NCBI GenBank assembly: GCA_017397925.1
Contig: JAFQHO010000083.1
Location: 23,814-87,813 of the forward strand
DNA: 64,000 nucleotides
Reading direction: 5' to 3'
Source of the DNA: Ruminococcus sp.
GTDB lineage: Bacteria; Bacillota; Clostridia; Oscillospirales; Ruminococcaceae
In this document: positions 25,600-32,487 of the stretch, one piece after another
Layout of the letters: each line of letters opens with the position of its first letter
How positions within the stretch are numbered: position 1 is the stretch's first letter
Made by a program: the position numbers and the translations under genes
Notes under the pieces: model-generated
What the model was told of the DNA's origin: nothing
The model's input: the letters and a program-made list of their open reading frames with translations, nothing else
The model's database searches: none

Positions 25600-26292
25600 T
25601 TATTCTTTTCTGGGATCAACGATCTTAACAGCGTCAGCAACTCTGCCGTACTGTCCCTGAGCCTTCTCAAATGCAGTATTAGCGTCATCGCCAGCCTTGA
25701 TGAAGTCCATCATCTTGCCGAAGTTAACGAACTTGTAGCCGATGATCTCGTTATCCTCGTTAAGAGCAAGACCGGTAACATAACCGTCTGTCATTTCGAG
25801 GTAACGGGGCCCCTTTGCGAGAGTACCGTACATTGTACCAACCTGTGAACGGAGGCCCTTACCGAGGTCCTCAAGACCGGCACCAACAACGAGACCGCCC
25901 TCAGAGAAAGCAGACTGTGAACGACCGTAAACGATCTGGAGGAAAAGCTCTCTCATAGCTGTATTGATAGCGTCACAAACGAGGTCTGTGTTAAGAGCCT
26001 CAAGGATTGTTCTGCCGGGGAGAATTTCAGATGCCATAGCAGCAGAATGAGTCATACCAGAGCAGCCGATAGTCTCAACGAGAGCTTCCTGAATAACGCC
26101 CTCCTTAACGTTGAGAGTGAGCTTGCAGGTACCCTGCTGAGGAGCGCACCAGCCAATACCGTGTGTAAAGCCGGAAATGTCCTTGATTTCCTTAGCCTTT
26201 ACCCACTTAGCCTCTTCGGGGATAGGAGCTGCGCCGTGAGCAACGCCCTGTGCGATAGGGCACATTGTTTCAACTTCGTGAGAATAAATCAT
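25600..26292 (-). CDS. IscU/NifU-like scaffold partner of the GGGtGRT protein
   Basis: A 230-residue protein whose central part aligns with the Fe-S scaffold IscU. APQQGTCKLTLNV corresponds to the NPxCGDxMxLxIxV strand, and VETIGCSGMTHSAAMASEIL to the second cluster Cys (Cys77). The first IscU ligand motif CGD is replaced by QGT-Cys56. Extra cysteines are at 11, 49 and 106. The C-terminal 120 residues (GRSQSAFSEGG, YVTGLALNEDNEIIGYKFVNFG) extend well beyond IscU. RBS AAAGGAG precedes the ATG, and it is the first gene of the two-gene operon. It may bind or deliver a cluster to the GGGtGRT protein. Confidence 0.83.
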   Translation of the reverse strand: MIYSHEVETMCPIAQGVAHGAAPIPEEAKWVKAKEIKDISGFTHGIGWCAPQQGTCKLTLNVKEGVIQEALVETIGCSGMTHSAAMASEILPGRTILEALNTDLVCDAINTAMRELFLQIVYGRSQSAFSEGGLVVGAGLEDLGKGLRSQVGTMYGTLAKGPRYLEMTDGYVTGLALNEDNEIIGYKFVNFGKMMDFIKAGDDANTAFEKAQGQYGRVADAVKIVDPRKE

Positions 26293-26399
26293 TTTTAATA
26301 CTCCTTTCGGGAATTTAGCAGTGACAATTCAGCAGAATTATCAGTGCAATATCAGAACAGCAGCGGAACCTGTCCGCAAGCTATTCCACATACAATAAT

Positions 26400-26428
26400 A
26401 TTATACTACATTTTGAAAATATAATCAA
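26400..26428 (-). promoter_or_regulatory. Promoter of the GGGtGRT operon
   Basis: TTGATT (26428-26423), a 17-bp spacer and TATAAT (26405-26400), minus strand, giving a ~100-nt leader. No known riboswitch is evident in the leader. Confidence 0.7.
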
Positions 26429-26476
26429 GGGCTTTTGACAAAAGAATGTCAATTAAATGTTAGTTTTATATAACAA

Positions 26477-27145
26477 TTAATAACCCAGTTCCTCGCCCAC
26501 AAGAATAACCTTAATGCGGTTTTTATGTCTTTGCTGTGCGGAAATAAGGTAATTGCAGCAAATTCTGCCGTCACCCTTACAGCCGTCAGCCATTTCGTGA
26601 CAGTCCTTACTGAGAGAGATACACTCCCCTGTTTCAGCACAAGGAGTCTTGCAGCTGAGACGGATGCAGTTAGGAGGTGCCGCCTCAGTTTTCACGCGGA
26701 TTTCAGCCTCATCCAGATTTCTTACAATTTTATTATATCCGGCTATGATTATAACAGATTTCGGACCGAAAGCAATAGCGGCAATTCTGTTGCTGTTGCC
26801 GTCAACATTGTATAGTACACCGTCCTCTGTTACAGCGTTTGTGCTTGATATGTACACATCGGCAAAAAATGCCTTCCTGTAAAGCTCAGGAACCTCCTCA
26901 GGAGCCACTTTCGAGCGGTCAAGGTAGTTATACTTCGGGGATTCGATAAGCTCCTTTATACCGCATTCTGCCATAGATACAGTGCCGCCGTGAGTTATAA
27001 CATCACCATCGCTGAGCAGACTTTCAACAATACCTTTAACATCTGCCGCAGTGGGAGCATAGTGAAATTCCATATTATTTTTGATAAGATTTTCACCTGT
27101 TTTCATTATTCTTTTTTCGATTACAGCTTTTTTGTTAGCGTCCAT
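26477..27145 (-). CDS. LUD-domain protein (LutC/YkgG-related)
   Basis: A 222-residue LUD-domain (DUF162) protein. The N-terminal helix and the GDVITHGGTVSMAECGIKE and VDGNSNRIAAIAFGP segments are typical. Family members include LutC of lactate oxidation, but no lutA or lutB genes are nearby, and single LUD proteins of this kind are common in clostridia. The C-terminal third is Cys-rich (CKTPCAETGEC, DCHEMADGCKGDGRICC), reminiscent of a metal or cluster site. I used the ATG at 27145 because of its AACTCCTT-complement RBS (AAGGAGTT); an upstream start is open but lacks an RBS. A TATAAT lies at 27206-27201 (minus). Confidence 0.8.
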   Translation of the reverse strand: MDANKKAVIEKRIMKTGENLIKNNMEFHYAPTAADVKGIVESLLSDGDVITHGGTVSMAECGIKELIESPKYNYLDRSKVAPEEVPELYRKAFFADVYISSTNAVTEDGVLYNVDGNSNRIAAIAFGPKSVIIIAGYNKIVRNLDEAEIRVKTEAAPPNCIRLSCKTPCAETGECISLSKDCHEMADGCKGDGRICCNYLISAQQRHKNRIKVILVGEELGY

Positions 27146-27262
27146 AATAACAACTCCTTTTTTATTTTTTGCCACATACCGAGCCTTATACAAGATATAA
27201 ATTATAACAATCCACACCTAAATATATAACTATATTTTTTATAATACATCAACAAAACATCC

Positions 27263-27360
27263 TGTTGATAATTATTTAAAACGGAGAAAATAAAAATTAT
27301 TTTTCAATAATCAACCATTTGTGGTTGAAAAAAGGCACATTTTTGCCCTTTAGTGAGAGG
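27263..27360 (+). repeat. Interspersed repeat R1, copy 2 (uninterrupted)
   Basis: A 98-bp uninterrupted copy of the sequence at 3681-3945. The A/T block, TCAACCA-TTTG-TGGTTGA hairpin and GGCACATTTTTGCC are all conserved; the tail differs (TTTAGTGAGAGG). It lies in the 347-bp divergent gap between the LUD gene and the MATE gene. It shows the empty site of the foldback element found in copy 1. Confidence 0.85.
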
Positions 27361-27432
27361 ATATGTTTAAAAAAGCCTTTCACAAGCATCATTTATATTA
27401 TACCCCTGTAAAAAATAAATGTCAATATAGTC

Positions 27433-27461
27433 TTGAAAAAATATAAGATTGGGTGTATAAT
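27433..27461 (+). promoter_or_regulatory. Promoter of the second MATE gene
   Basis: TTGAAA (27433-27438), a 17-bp spacer and TATAAT (27456-27461), only 31 bp before the start codon. Confidence 0.7.
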
Positions 27462-27492
27462 ATTGTAGTAAAAAATGAAAGAAGGTATAAAA

Positions 27493-28881
27493 ATGAAAGA
27501 AAATGAAAAGAATAATCCGCTTGGTACAGCGCCTGTGCCGAAGCTTATGGCAAGCTTTGCAATCCCAAGTATTATCGGTATGCTTGTAAGTGCCCTGTAT
27601 AACATCGTTGACCAGTTTTTCATCGGTCAAGGTGTCGGCACTGACGGAAATGCCGCCACAAATATCGCTTTCCCGTTCTCAACTCTGTGTATTGCTGCAG
27701 CGCTGCTTTTAGGCATTGGCGGTGCGTCCTGCTTCAACCTTACAATGGGTAAGGGCGATACAAAGCGGGCAGGCTATTTCGCAGGAAATGCCCTGACAAC
27801 GCTTGCAGGTATCGGCATTGTAATAGCTGCGTTTACTTTGATTTTCCTCACTCCCCTGCTGAAGCTTTTCGGCTCTCCAGATGACATACTCCCATATGCA
27901 AAGGACTATGTCGCTGTATCTGCAATAGGTTTCCCGTTTCTTATCCTGGCAACAGGCGGCGGACACATCGTCCGTGCTGACGGAAGTCCCGGTATGACTA
28001 TGCTGCTGAACCTTGCGGGAGCTGTTGTAAATACCATACTTGACGCAATATTCGTCCTCGGTTTTGACTGGGGAATGAAGGGTGCTGCCGCAGCAACTGT
28101 AATCGGACAGATTGTATCTGCACTTATGGTTATATTCTACGTGCGCAAATTCAAGACTGTCAAACTCACTTTAAAACACTTTGTACCGCAGTTAAAAGTG
28201 ATTTCAAGAGTATGTGCGATTGGTATGGCTTCCTGCTTCAATCAGCTTGCTATTGCCCTTGTACAGGTTGTACTCAACAACTCCTTGAAACACTACGGCA
28301 GCCTTTCAATATACGGTGAAAAAGAACCTCTTGCCGTTGCAGGTATCGTTATGAAGGTTAATATGATTGTATTCTCAATTGTAATCGGTCTTTCACAGGG
28401 TGCACAGCCTATTCAGAGCTTCAATTACGGCGCAAAGAACTACAGCCGCGTAAAGTCCTCTTACAAGCTTGCACTGGCTATCGGCGGCGGAATTTCCGTT
28501 GTAGCATTTATCCTTTTCCAGCTAATTCCAAAGCAGATTTTAGGACTTTTCGGAACAGGTACAGATACATATTTTGAATTTGGCTGTCACTTTTTCAGAA
28601 TATTCCTGTTCTTTACCTGGCTCAACTGTATTCAGCCTATTTCCTCCACATTTTTCACATCCATAGGAAAACCAATCAAGGGCGTTTTCCTTTCTCTGAC
28701 ACGACAGATTATATTCTTCGTTCCCATTCTTCTTATCCTCCCGAAATTTATGGGAATAGACGGAATACTCTATACAGGACCTATCTGCGACCTGCTTTCA
28801 GGCATCGTTGCAGCAGCAATGACAGCATGTGAATTCAGAATTATGACAAAGCTATCCGCAGAAAAAACTGCACAAAAATGA
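27493..28881 (+). CDS. MATE-family efflux transporter
   Basis: A 462-residue exporter of the MATE superfamily (12 helices, two halves). The first half starts with MASFAIPSIIGMLVSALYNIVDQ and FIGQGVG, and the second half near CAIGMASCFNQLAI, the pattern of the clostridial MepA/NorM-like subgroup. The substrate is unknown. I chose the ATG at 27493 (GAAGG RBS) over the ATG 18 bases upstream. It is followed at 9 bp by a NudC-like gene, so it may head a four-gene operon with the Nudix, HAD and small membrane genes. Confidence 0.88.
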   Translation: MKENEKNNPLGTAPVPKLMASFAIPSIIGMLVSALYNIVDQFFIGQGVGTDGNAATNIAFPFSTLCIAAALLLGIGGASCFNLTMGKGDTKRAGYFAGNALTTLAGIGIVIAAFTLIFLTPLLKLFGSPDDILPYAKDYVAVSAIGFPFLILATGGGHIVRADGSPGMTMLLNLAGAVVNTILDAIFVLGFDWGMKGAAAATVIGQIVSALMVIFYVRKFKTVKLTLKHFVPQLKVISRVCAIGMASCFNQLAIALVQVVLNNSLKHYGSLSIYGEKEPLAVAGIVMKVNMIVFSIVIGLSQGAQPIQSFNYGAKNYSRVKSSYKLALAIGGGISVVAFILFQLIPKQILGLFGTGTDTYFEFGCHFFRIFLFFTWLNCIQPISSTFFTSIGKPIKGVFLSLTRQIIFFVPILLILPKFMGIDGILYTGPICDLLSGIVAAAMTACEFRIMTKLSAEKTAQK

Positions 28882-28890
28882 GGTAATTTT

Positions 28891-29718
28891 ATGATACAGG
28901 ATATTTCCCCACTCGGCTTTGATAACCGCTATATATCCGACGCCGAACCCGATAAGGATAGTATGCTTATGTATTTCAGAGGCAATAAAGTCCTCTGCAA
29001 TATGGCTTCGGAACGGCTTTTCCCTACGATTTCACAGATGAAAAATCCCTCTGAGCTGAAATATCTCTTTTCAATCGGTGATGTGAAATATTTTCTTGTT
29101 AGCGATTATTCCTCCGCTGACGAGGGATTTTCAATGGTGAATATACGCGCTCTCCGCAACGAGAAATTTATGCTCCGACCAAGAATATTCGCCCTTTTTA
29201 CGGCATATCATCTCTCGGAATGGTACAATGCAAACCAATACTGCGGCGAATGCGGCAGCAAGACTATCCCCTGCACAGGTGAACGGGCTTTACTCTGTAC
29301 AGACTGCGGAAAACTTATATATCCCCGTATAAATCCTGCTGTAATCGTGGGTATTACAAACGGTGACAAGCTCCTTGTAACACGCTATGTAAGAAGCCGC
29401 GGAGTCAACTGCGACGCTCTTGTGGCAGGATATATGGAAATCGGTGAAACCCCCGAGGATACCGTCCGCCGCGAGGCTATGGAGGAAGTGGGACTTAAAG
29501 TTAAGAATATCCGCTACTATAAATCACAGCCCTGGGGCTTTTCCGCAGGACTTCTCCTGGGCTTCTTCTGTGATGTTGACGGCGACACGGAAATCACCCT
29601 TGAAAAATCAGAGCTCAGCAATGCCTGCTGGATTAAGCGTGAAAATATCACAGGTCAGCCCGACGATTTAAGCCTGACCAACGAAATGATGCACATTTTC
29701 GCGCAAGGAAAGGAATAA
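28891..29718 (+). CDS. nudC: NAD+ diphosphatase, NudC-like Nudix hydrolase
   Basis: A 275-residue NudC-like protein that hydrolyses NAD(H) to NMN(H) and AMP and can decap NAD-capped RNA. A four-Cys zinc ribbon is visible (YCGECGSK and LLCTDCGKLIYPR), followed by the Nudix box with GETPEDTVRREAMEEVGL (canonical G-x5-E-x7-REUxEExGU spacing). The NudC SQPWxFP-like motif appears as SQPWGFSAGLLLGF, which has Ser instead of Pro, so substrate preference may be altered. Confidence 0.87.
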   Translation: MIQDISPLGFDNRYISDAEPDKDSMLMYFRGNKVLCNMASERLFPTISQMKNPSELKYLFSIGDVKYFLVSDYSSADEGFSMVNIRALRNEKFMLRPRIFALFTAYHLSEWYNANQYCGECGSKTIPCTGERALLCTDCGKLIYPRINPAVIVGITNGDKLLVTRYVRSRGVNCDALVAGYMEIGETPEDTVRREAMEEVGLKVKNIRYYKSQPWGFSAGLLLGFFCDVDGDTEITLEKSELSNACWIKRENITGQPDDLSLTNEMMHIFAQGKE

Positions 29719-29728
29719 CAGCGAAAAT

Positions 29729-30523
29729 ATGAGTAAAAAATCAATAATTTTCTTCGATATAGACGGAACTATTATTACCGAGGACGGCAGCCTTACAATC
29801 CCCGAAAGCACTGTTGAGGCTATCGCAAAAGCTCGCGAAAACGGGCATTATACTTTTGTAAATTCGGGACGAACCCTTTTCAACATCAACAGCAAAGTGC
29901 GTTCTCTCGGATTTGACGGCATAATATGCGGCTGCGGAACTTACATTGAAATGAATGGTGAAGTTCTGCTGTATAACGCTCTGAAACAGGATTTCTGCCG
30001 TAAAATAGCGGAATTTATCCGCACTACAGGGGTAACTCCCGTATATGAGCATAAGGACGGCTACTATTTCGACGATTTCTCACCAAAAACTGCAGATTTA
30101 GAGGATTTCCTCGTCACCTTTGTTGAGGAGGGCATCCCCGTTGACCGCCGTGTTGAGGACGAAGAATTTATTTTCGATAAATTCGTTGTATGGGAAAATC
30201 CCAACTGTGATATGGAGCTTTTCCGCCGTGAAATAGGCAAATATTTTGAGATAATCGACCGAGGAAACGGCTTTTATGAAAATGTTCCCCTTGGATTTTC
30301 AAAGGCTACGGCAATTGAAATTATCCTCAAAAAGCTTGGAATTTCCCTTGAAAATGCCTATGCAATCGGGGACAGTGCCAACGATTTACCAATGCTGCGA
30401 GCAGTTCCCAACAGTATTGCTATGGGCGGCGCGGAAACCATTTACCCCTATGTTTCCTACATAACCACGCCCCTTTTAGAGGACGGGATTTATAATGCAT
30501 TGGAGCATTTCGGGCTTATCTGA
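29729..30523 (+). CDS. HAD-superfamily hydrolase (Cof/YidA type)
   Basis: A 264-residue cytoplasmic phosphatase with the C2B-type cap. The nucleophile motif is FFDIDGTIITED (first Asp), motif II is VNSGRT, and motif IV is GDSANDLPMLRAV with the metal-binding Asp pair. Substrates are typically sugar phosphates or flavin/PLP-type phosphomonoesters; none can be assigned here. It follows the Nudix gene by 10 bp on the same strand. Confidence 0.88.
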   Translation: MSKKSIIFFDIDGTIITEDGSLTIPESTVEAIAKARENGHYTFVNSGRTLFNINSKVRSLGFDGIICGCGTYIEMNGEVLLYNALKQDFCRKIAEFIRTTGVTPVYEHKDGYYFDDFSPKTADLEDFLVTFVEEGIPVDRRVEDEEFIFDKFVVWENPNCDMELFRREIGKYFEIIDRGNGFYENVPLGFSKATAIEIILKKLGISLENAYAIGDSANDLPMLRAVPNSIAMGGAETIYPYVSYITTPLLEDGIYNALEHFGLI

Positions 30524-30534
30524 GGTATATTGAT

Positions 30535-30738
30535 ATGGAAGATGTTTTATTAGCCATAAACGATATTTTACAGCTTGCTGTTGCAATAGGTTTATTTGCT
30601 TTTGTCATTTATCTTTTTATATACCTTGTATGTTCTATCCGTTCAGATATCGGATTACAGAAATATCTGAAAAATCTTGAAAATAAGGTTTTAAATGATG
30701 TATCTGACGATGAGAAAGATAATGACGAAAATTCATAA
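30535..30738 (+). CDS. Small single-span membrane protein
   Basis: A 67-residue protein with one long hydrophobic segment (about 10-33, AVAIGLFAFVIYLFIYLVC) and an acidic C-terminus (DVSDDEKDNDEN). It follows the HAD gene by 11 bp with a GAGG-type RBS (TCTGAGGTATATTGATATG), so it is likely part of that operon. No family recognised. Confidence 0.55.
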   Translation: MEDVLLAINDILQLAVAIGLFAFVIYLFIYLVCSIRSDIGLQKYLKNLENKVLNDVSDDEKDNDENS

Positions 30739-30755
30739 TATTCATTTGTAAAATT

Positions 30756-30825
30756 CCCCCTTCACTATATACATTCAAATGAAAAGGAAAAAACGGACAC
30801 GAAAAATAAATATTTTTTTATTTTA
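30756..30825 (+). repeat. Interspersed repeat R2, copy 2
   Basis: Begins CCCCCTTCACTATATACATT and continues CAAATGAAAAGGAAAAAACG with GGACACGAAAAATAAAT and an A/T block. It matches 14191-14263 (opposite strand) at nearly every position of the CTATATACATTCAAAyGA core. It starts 18 bp after the small membrane gene. Confidence 0.7.
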
Positions 30826-30861
30826 ACATAAATACAGGTCTTAATTCTGTTCTGAAATTGA

Positions 30862-30880
30862 GGGCGGATAATATCCGCCC
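30862..30880. repeat. Short palindromic hairpin (GGGCGGAT family)
   Basis: GGGCGGATAATATCCGCCC, perfect inverted repeat; second copy of the palindrome at 20370-20388. It is followed by CCTAC, which can pair with GTAGGGG at 31204-31210. Confidence 0.6.
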
Positions 30881-30970
30881 CTACTATGTTGTAACACTTA
30901 AAACTTTACTTTTTCTATATATAATAAATTTTAAAGGTGGTTTATCACCAAGGAGGACAACCTACGGGGC

Positions 30971-31044
30971 AAAAGGGAGGAAAAAACAAAACTGGCACAA
31001 AAGTCGGCATTTTCCTCCCTTTTTCCCTCCCTTTGCCGACTTTT
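30971..31044 (+). other. Interleaved inverted repeats: candidate H-type pseudoknot RNA
   Basis: Two perfect inverted repeats interleave: A (30971-30984, AAAAGGGAGGAAAA) pairs with A' (31010-31023), and B (30999-31009, AAAAGTCGGCA) pairs with B' (31034-31044). The order A-B-A'-B', with B directly abutting A', is that of an H-type pseudoknot with 14- and 11-bp stems. Alternatively two mutually exclusive hairpins would form. A TATAAT at 30920-30925 could be the -10 of a promoter, but no good -35 is seen. No known RNA family was recognised. Confidence 0.5.
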
Positions 31045-31293
31045 GAACTCAGGGATTGTTACACGTGGAAAAGGTAAGTCTTTTCATACGGTTCAGGTGG
31101 TCTCTTTAAAAGTTTTTTATACTTCTCTATCATTTGCATTTTTAAAAACATAAAATTTTAAATGTTACAGGATACTACGCAAAATGGCGTAAATCAGCCA
31201 TTTGTAGGGGCTGGCCTTGTCAGTCCGTGTTGAGATAATTACTTTTTCTTCAAACGACAGGTGCAGTATTATCTTATTTTTTCAGGAAATTTA
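31045..31293. other. Gene-free stretch between pseudoknot and rnpB promoter
   Basis: No ORF with an RBS is visible. It contains a perfect 7-bp hairpin AAATGGC/GCCATTT at 31182-31203 and a GTAGGGGC-like fragment at 31204-31211 that looks like debris of an interspersed repeat. Confidence 0.4.
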
Positions 31294-31322
31294 TTGACAA
31301 ATTCAAAGAAAAGTGATATAAT
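31294..31322 (+). promoter_or_regulatory. Promoter of rnpB
   Basis: Consensus TTGACA (31294-31299), a 17-bp spacer and TATAAT (31317-31322); the RNA would start 6-7 nt downstream, at the predicted 5' end of P1. Confidence 0.85.
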
Positions 31323-31327
31323 ACCAA

Positions 31328-31672
31328 AGTGAGCAGACTATGCAGCAGCGGAAACGTTAAAGTTTACGAGGAAAGTCCGGGCATCACAGAGCAGGGTAGC
31401 TGCTAACGGCAGCCGAGGGCGACCTTAGGGCCAGTGCAACAGAGATATACCGCCGCTTTTGCGGTAAGGGTGGAAAGGTGAGGTAAGAGCTCACCGGAGT
31501 GCAGGAGACTGCACTGCCATGTAAACCCTATCCGATGCAACGTCTATTGGTGCTTTGTATCTTAACGTCTGCTCGGCGGATATAAAGTAATGACGGCTTC
31601 AGCTTATGGGCGACTATAAGCGTAGATAAATTGCTGCACACGACAGAACCCGGCTTATCGGTCTGGTCACTT
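31328..31672 (+). ncRNA. rnpB: RNase P RNA (type A)
   Basis: The catalytic RNA of RNase P, which trims tRNA 5' leaders. P1 is closed by AGTGAGCAGAC at the 5' end with GTCTGGTCACT at the 3' end. The conserved CR-I segment GAGGAAAGTCCGGGC follows P3, and CR-V with ACAGAACCCGGCTTATCGG lies near the 3' end, the GGxUUA-like region that pairs with the tRNA CCA. The CRII-III segment GGTAAGGGTGGAAAGGTG is also present. The length of about 345 nt is normal. It has its own consensus promoter and terminator. Confidence 0.95.
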
Positions 31673-31673
31673 T

Positions 31674-31706
31674 GGAGAGTTTTTATTGCAATTACTCTCC
31701 TTTTTT
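31674..31706 (+). terminator. Terminator of rnpB
   Basis: GGAGAGT (31674-31680) pairs with ACTCTCC (31694-31700), followed by six T, immediately after P1. Confidence 0.9.
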
Positions 31707-31957
31707 CTATCTATTTTTAATTTAAGCTTGATTTAACGCAATTTTAAGTAAAAACTCGTTATATTTAAGCAATTTTTAGCTTGCAAATACTCTTTCTTTG
31801 TGGATATTCACGATTTTATTCAAAGTGCATATTTTCTCTTTACAAAACGAGAAAATTGTGATATCATAAACTATAGGTATAGATATCTTTGTAATAACCA
31901 TTTGTTATAATTCCCACAAAATTCACACCACTTTATAAAAAAAATTCTCAAAACCCC
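31707..31957. other. A/T-rich gap before yerC
   Basis: About 250 bp with no ORF. It contains a further promoter-like pair TTTACA-N17-TATCAT near 31837-31866 on the plus strand, which could add a longer leader to the yerC transcript. Confidence 0.35.
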
Positions 31958-31986
31958 TTTACTTTTTCACTCTAATGTGATAAAAT
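31958..31986 (+). promoter_or_regulatory. Promoter of the yerC-like gene
   Basis: TTTACT (31958-31963), a 17-bp spacer and TAAAAT (31981-31986). Confidence 0.6.
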
Positions 31987-32031
31987 AGTAGTAACGACTA
32001 ATGCTAATCAGCAGATTGGAGATACTATACT

Positions 32032-32331
32032 ATGAATGAAAAAATGAGATCCGAAAATATGGATAAGCTTTTCGAAGCTATTCTTACCCTCGAAAGCGTT
32101 GACGAATGTTATAAGTTTTTTGTCGACCTTTGTACCACTATTGAACTCAAATCCTTCGCCCAGCGTTTCCACGTTGCAAGACTTCTTGATGAACACAGAG
32201 TCTATAACAGCATCGTGTCAGAAACAGGCGCAAGTACAGCTACTATCAGCCGTGTTAACCGCTCCCTCCAGGACGGAAACGACGGCTACAATATCGTTTT
32301 TACTAAGTTAAAGGAAAAAGGTCTCCTTTAA
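32032..32331 (+). CDS. YerC/YecD family TrpR-related regulator
   Basis: A 99-residue all-helical protein of the TrpR fold. The family features are LEAILTLESVDECYKFFVD-like N-terminal helices (here FEAILTLESVDECYKFF), the central EL..FAQR..VA..L, and the DNA-recognition helices SETGASTATISRVNRSL. It is close in layout to B. subtilis YerC, a TrpR-like regulator whose effector is poorly known; tryptophan itself is not assured as the ligand here. It has its own promoter and terminator. Confidence 0.88.
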   Translation: MNEKMRSENMDKLFEAILTLESVDECYKFFVDLCTTIELKSFAQRFHVARLLDEHRVYNSIVSETGASTATISRVNRSLQDGNDGYNIVFTKLKEKGLL

Positions 32332-32364
32332 TATCGCAGCAAATTCAGGTCAGACGTCAATACG

Positions 32365-32406
32365 GGTCAGGTGTACCTTATTCTGTTGATTTCTGACCTT
32401 TTTTAT
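32365..32406 (+). terminator. Terminator of the yerC-like gene
   Basis: GGTCAG (32365-32370) pairs with CTGACC (32393-32398) followed by a T-run. A second identical GGTCAG lies at 32348-32353, so two 5' arms compete for the same 3' arm. Confidence 0.6.
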
Positions 32407-32487
32407 GCCTTTTTAATGATGAGATAAGCCCAAGGGCTGATCATATATTATAATCAGGGATTCTCTCTCCCCGGAAAGGAAAATGAT

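Noticed and set aside
30858-31046. Open frame of 62 codons across the palindrome and pseudoknot region
   Set aside because: It has no RBS, is composed of low-complexity K/P/F-rich sequence and its path is explained by the inverted repeats.
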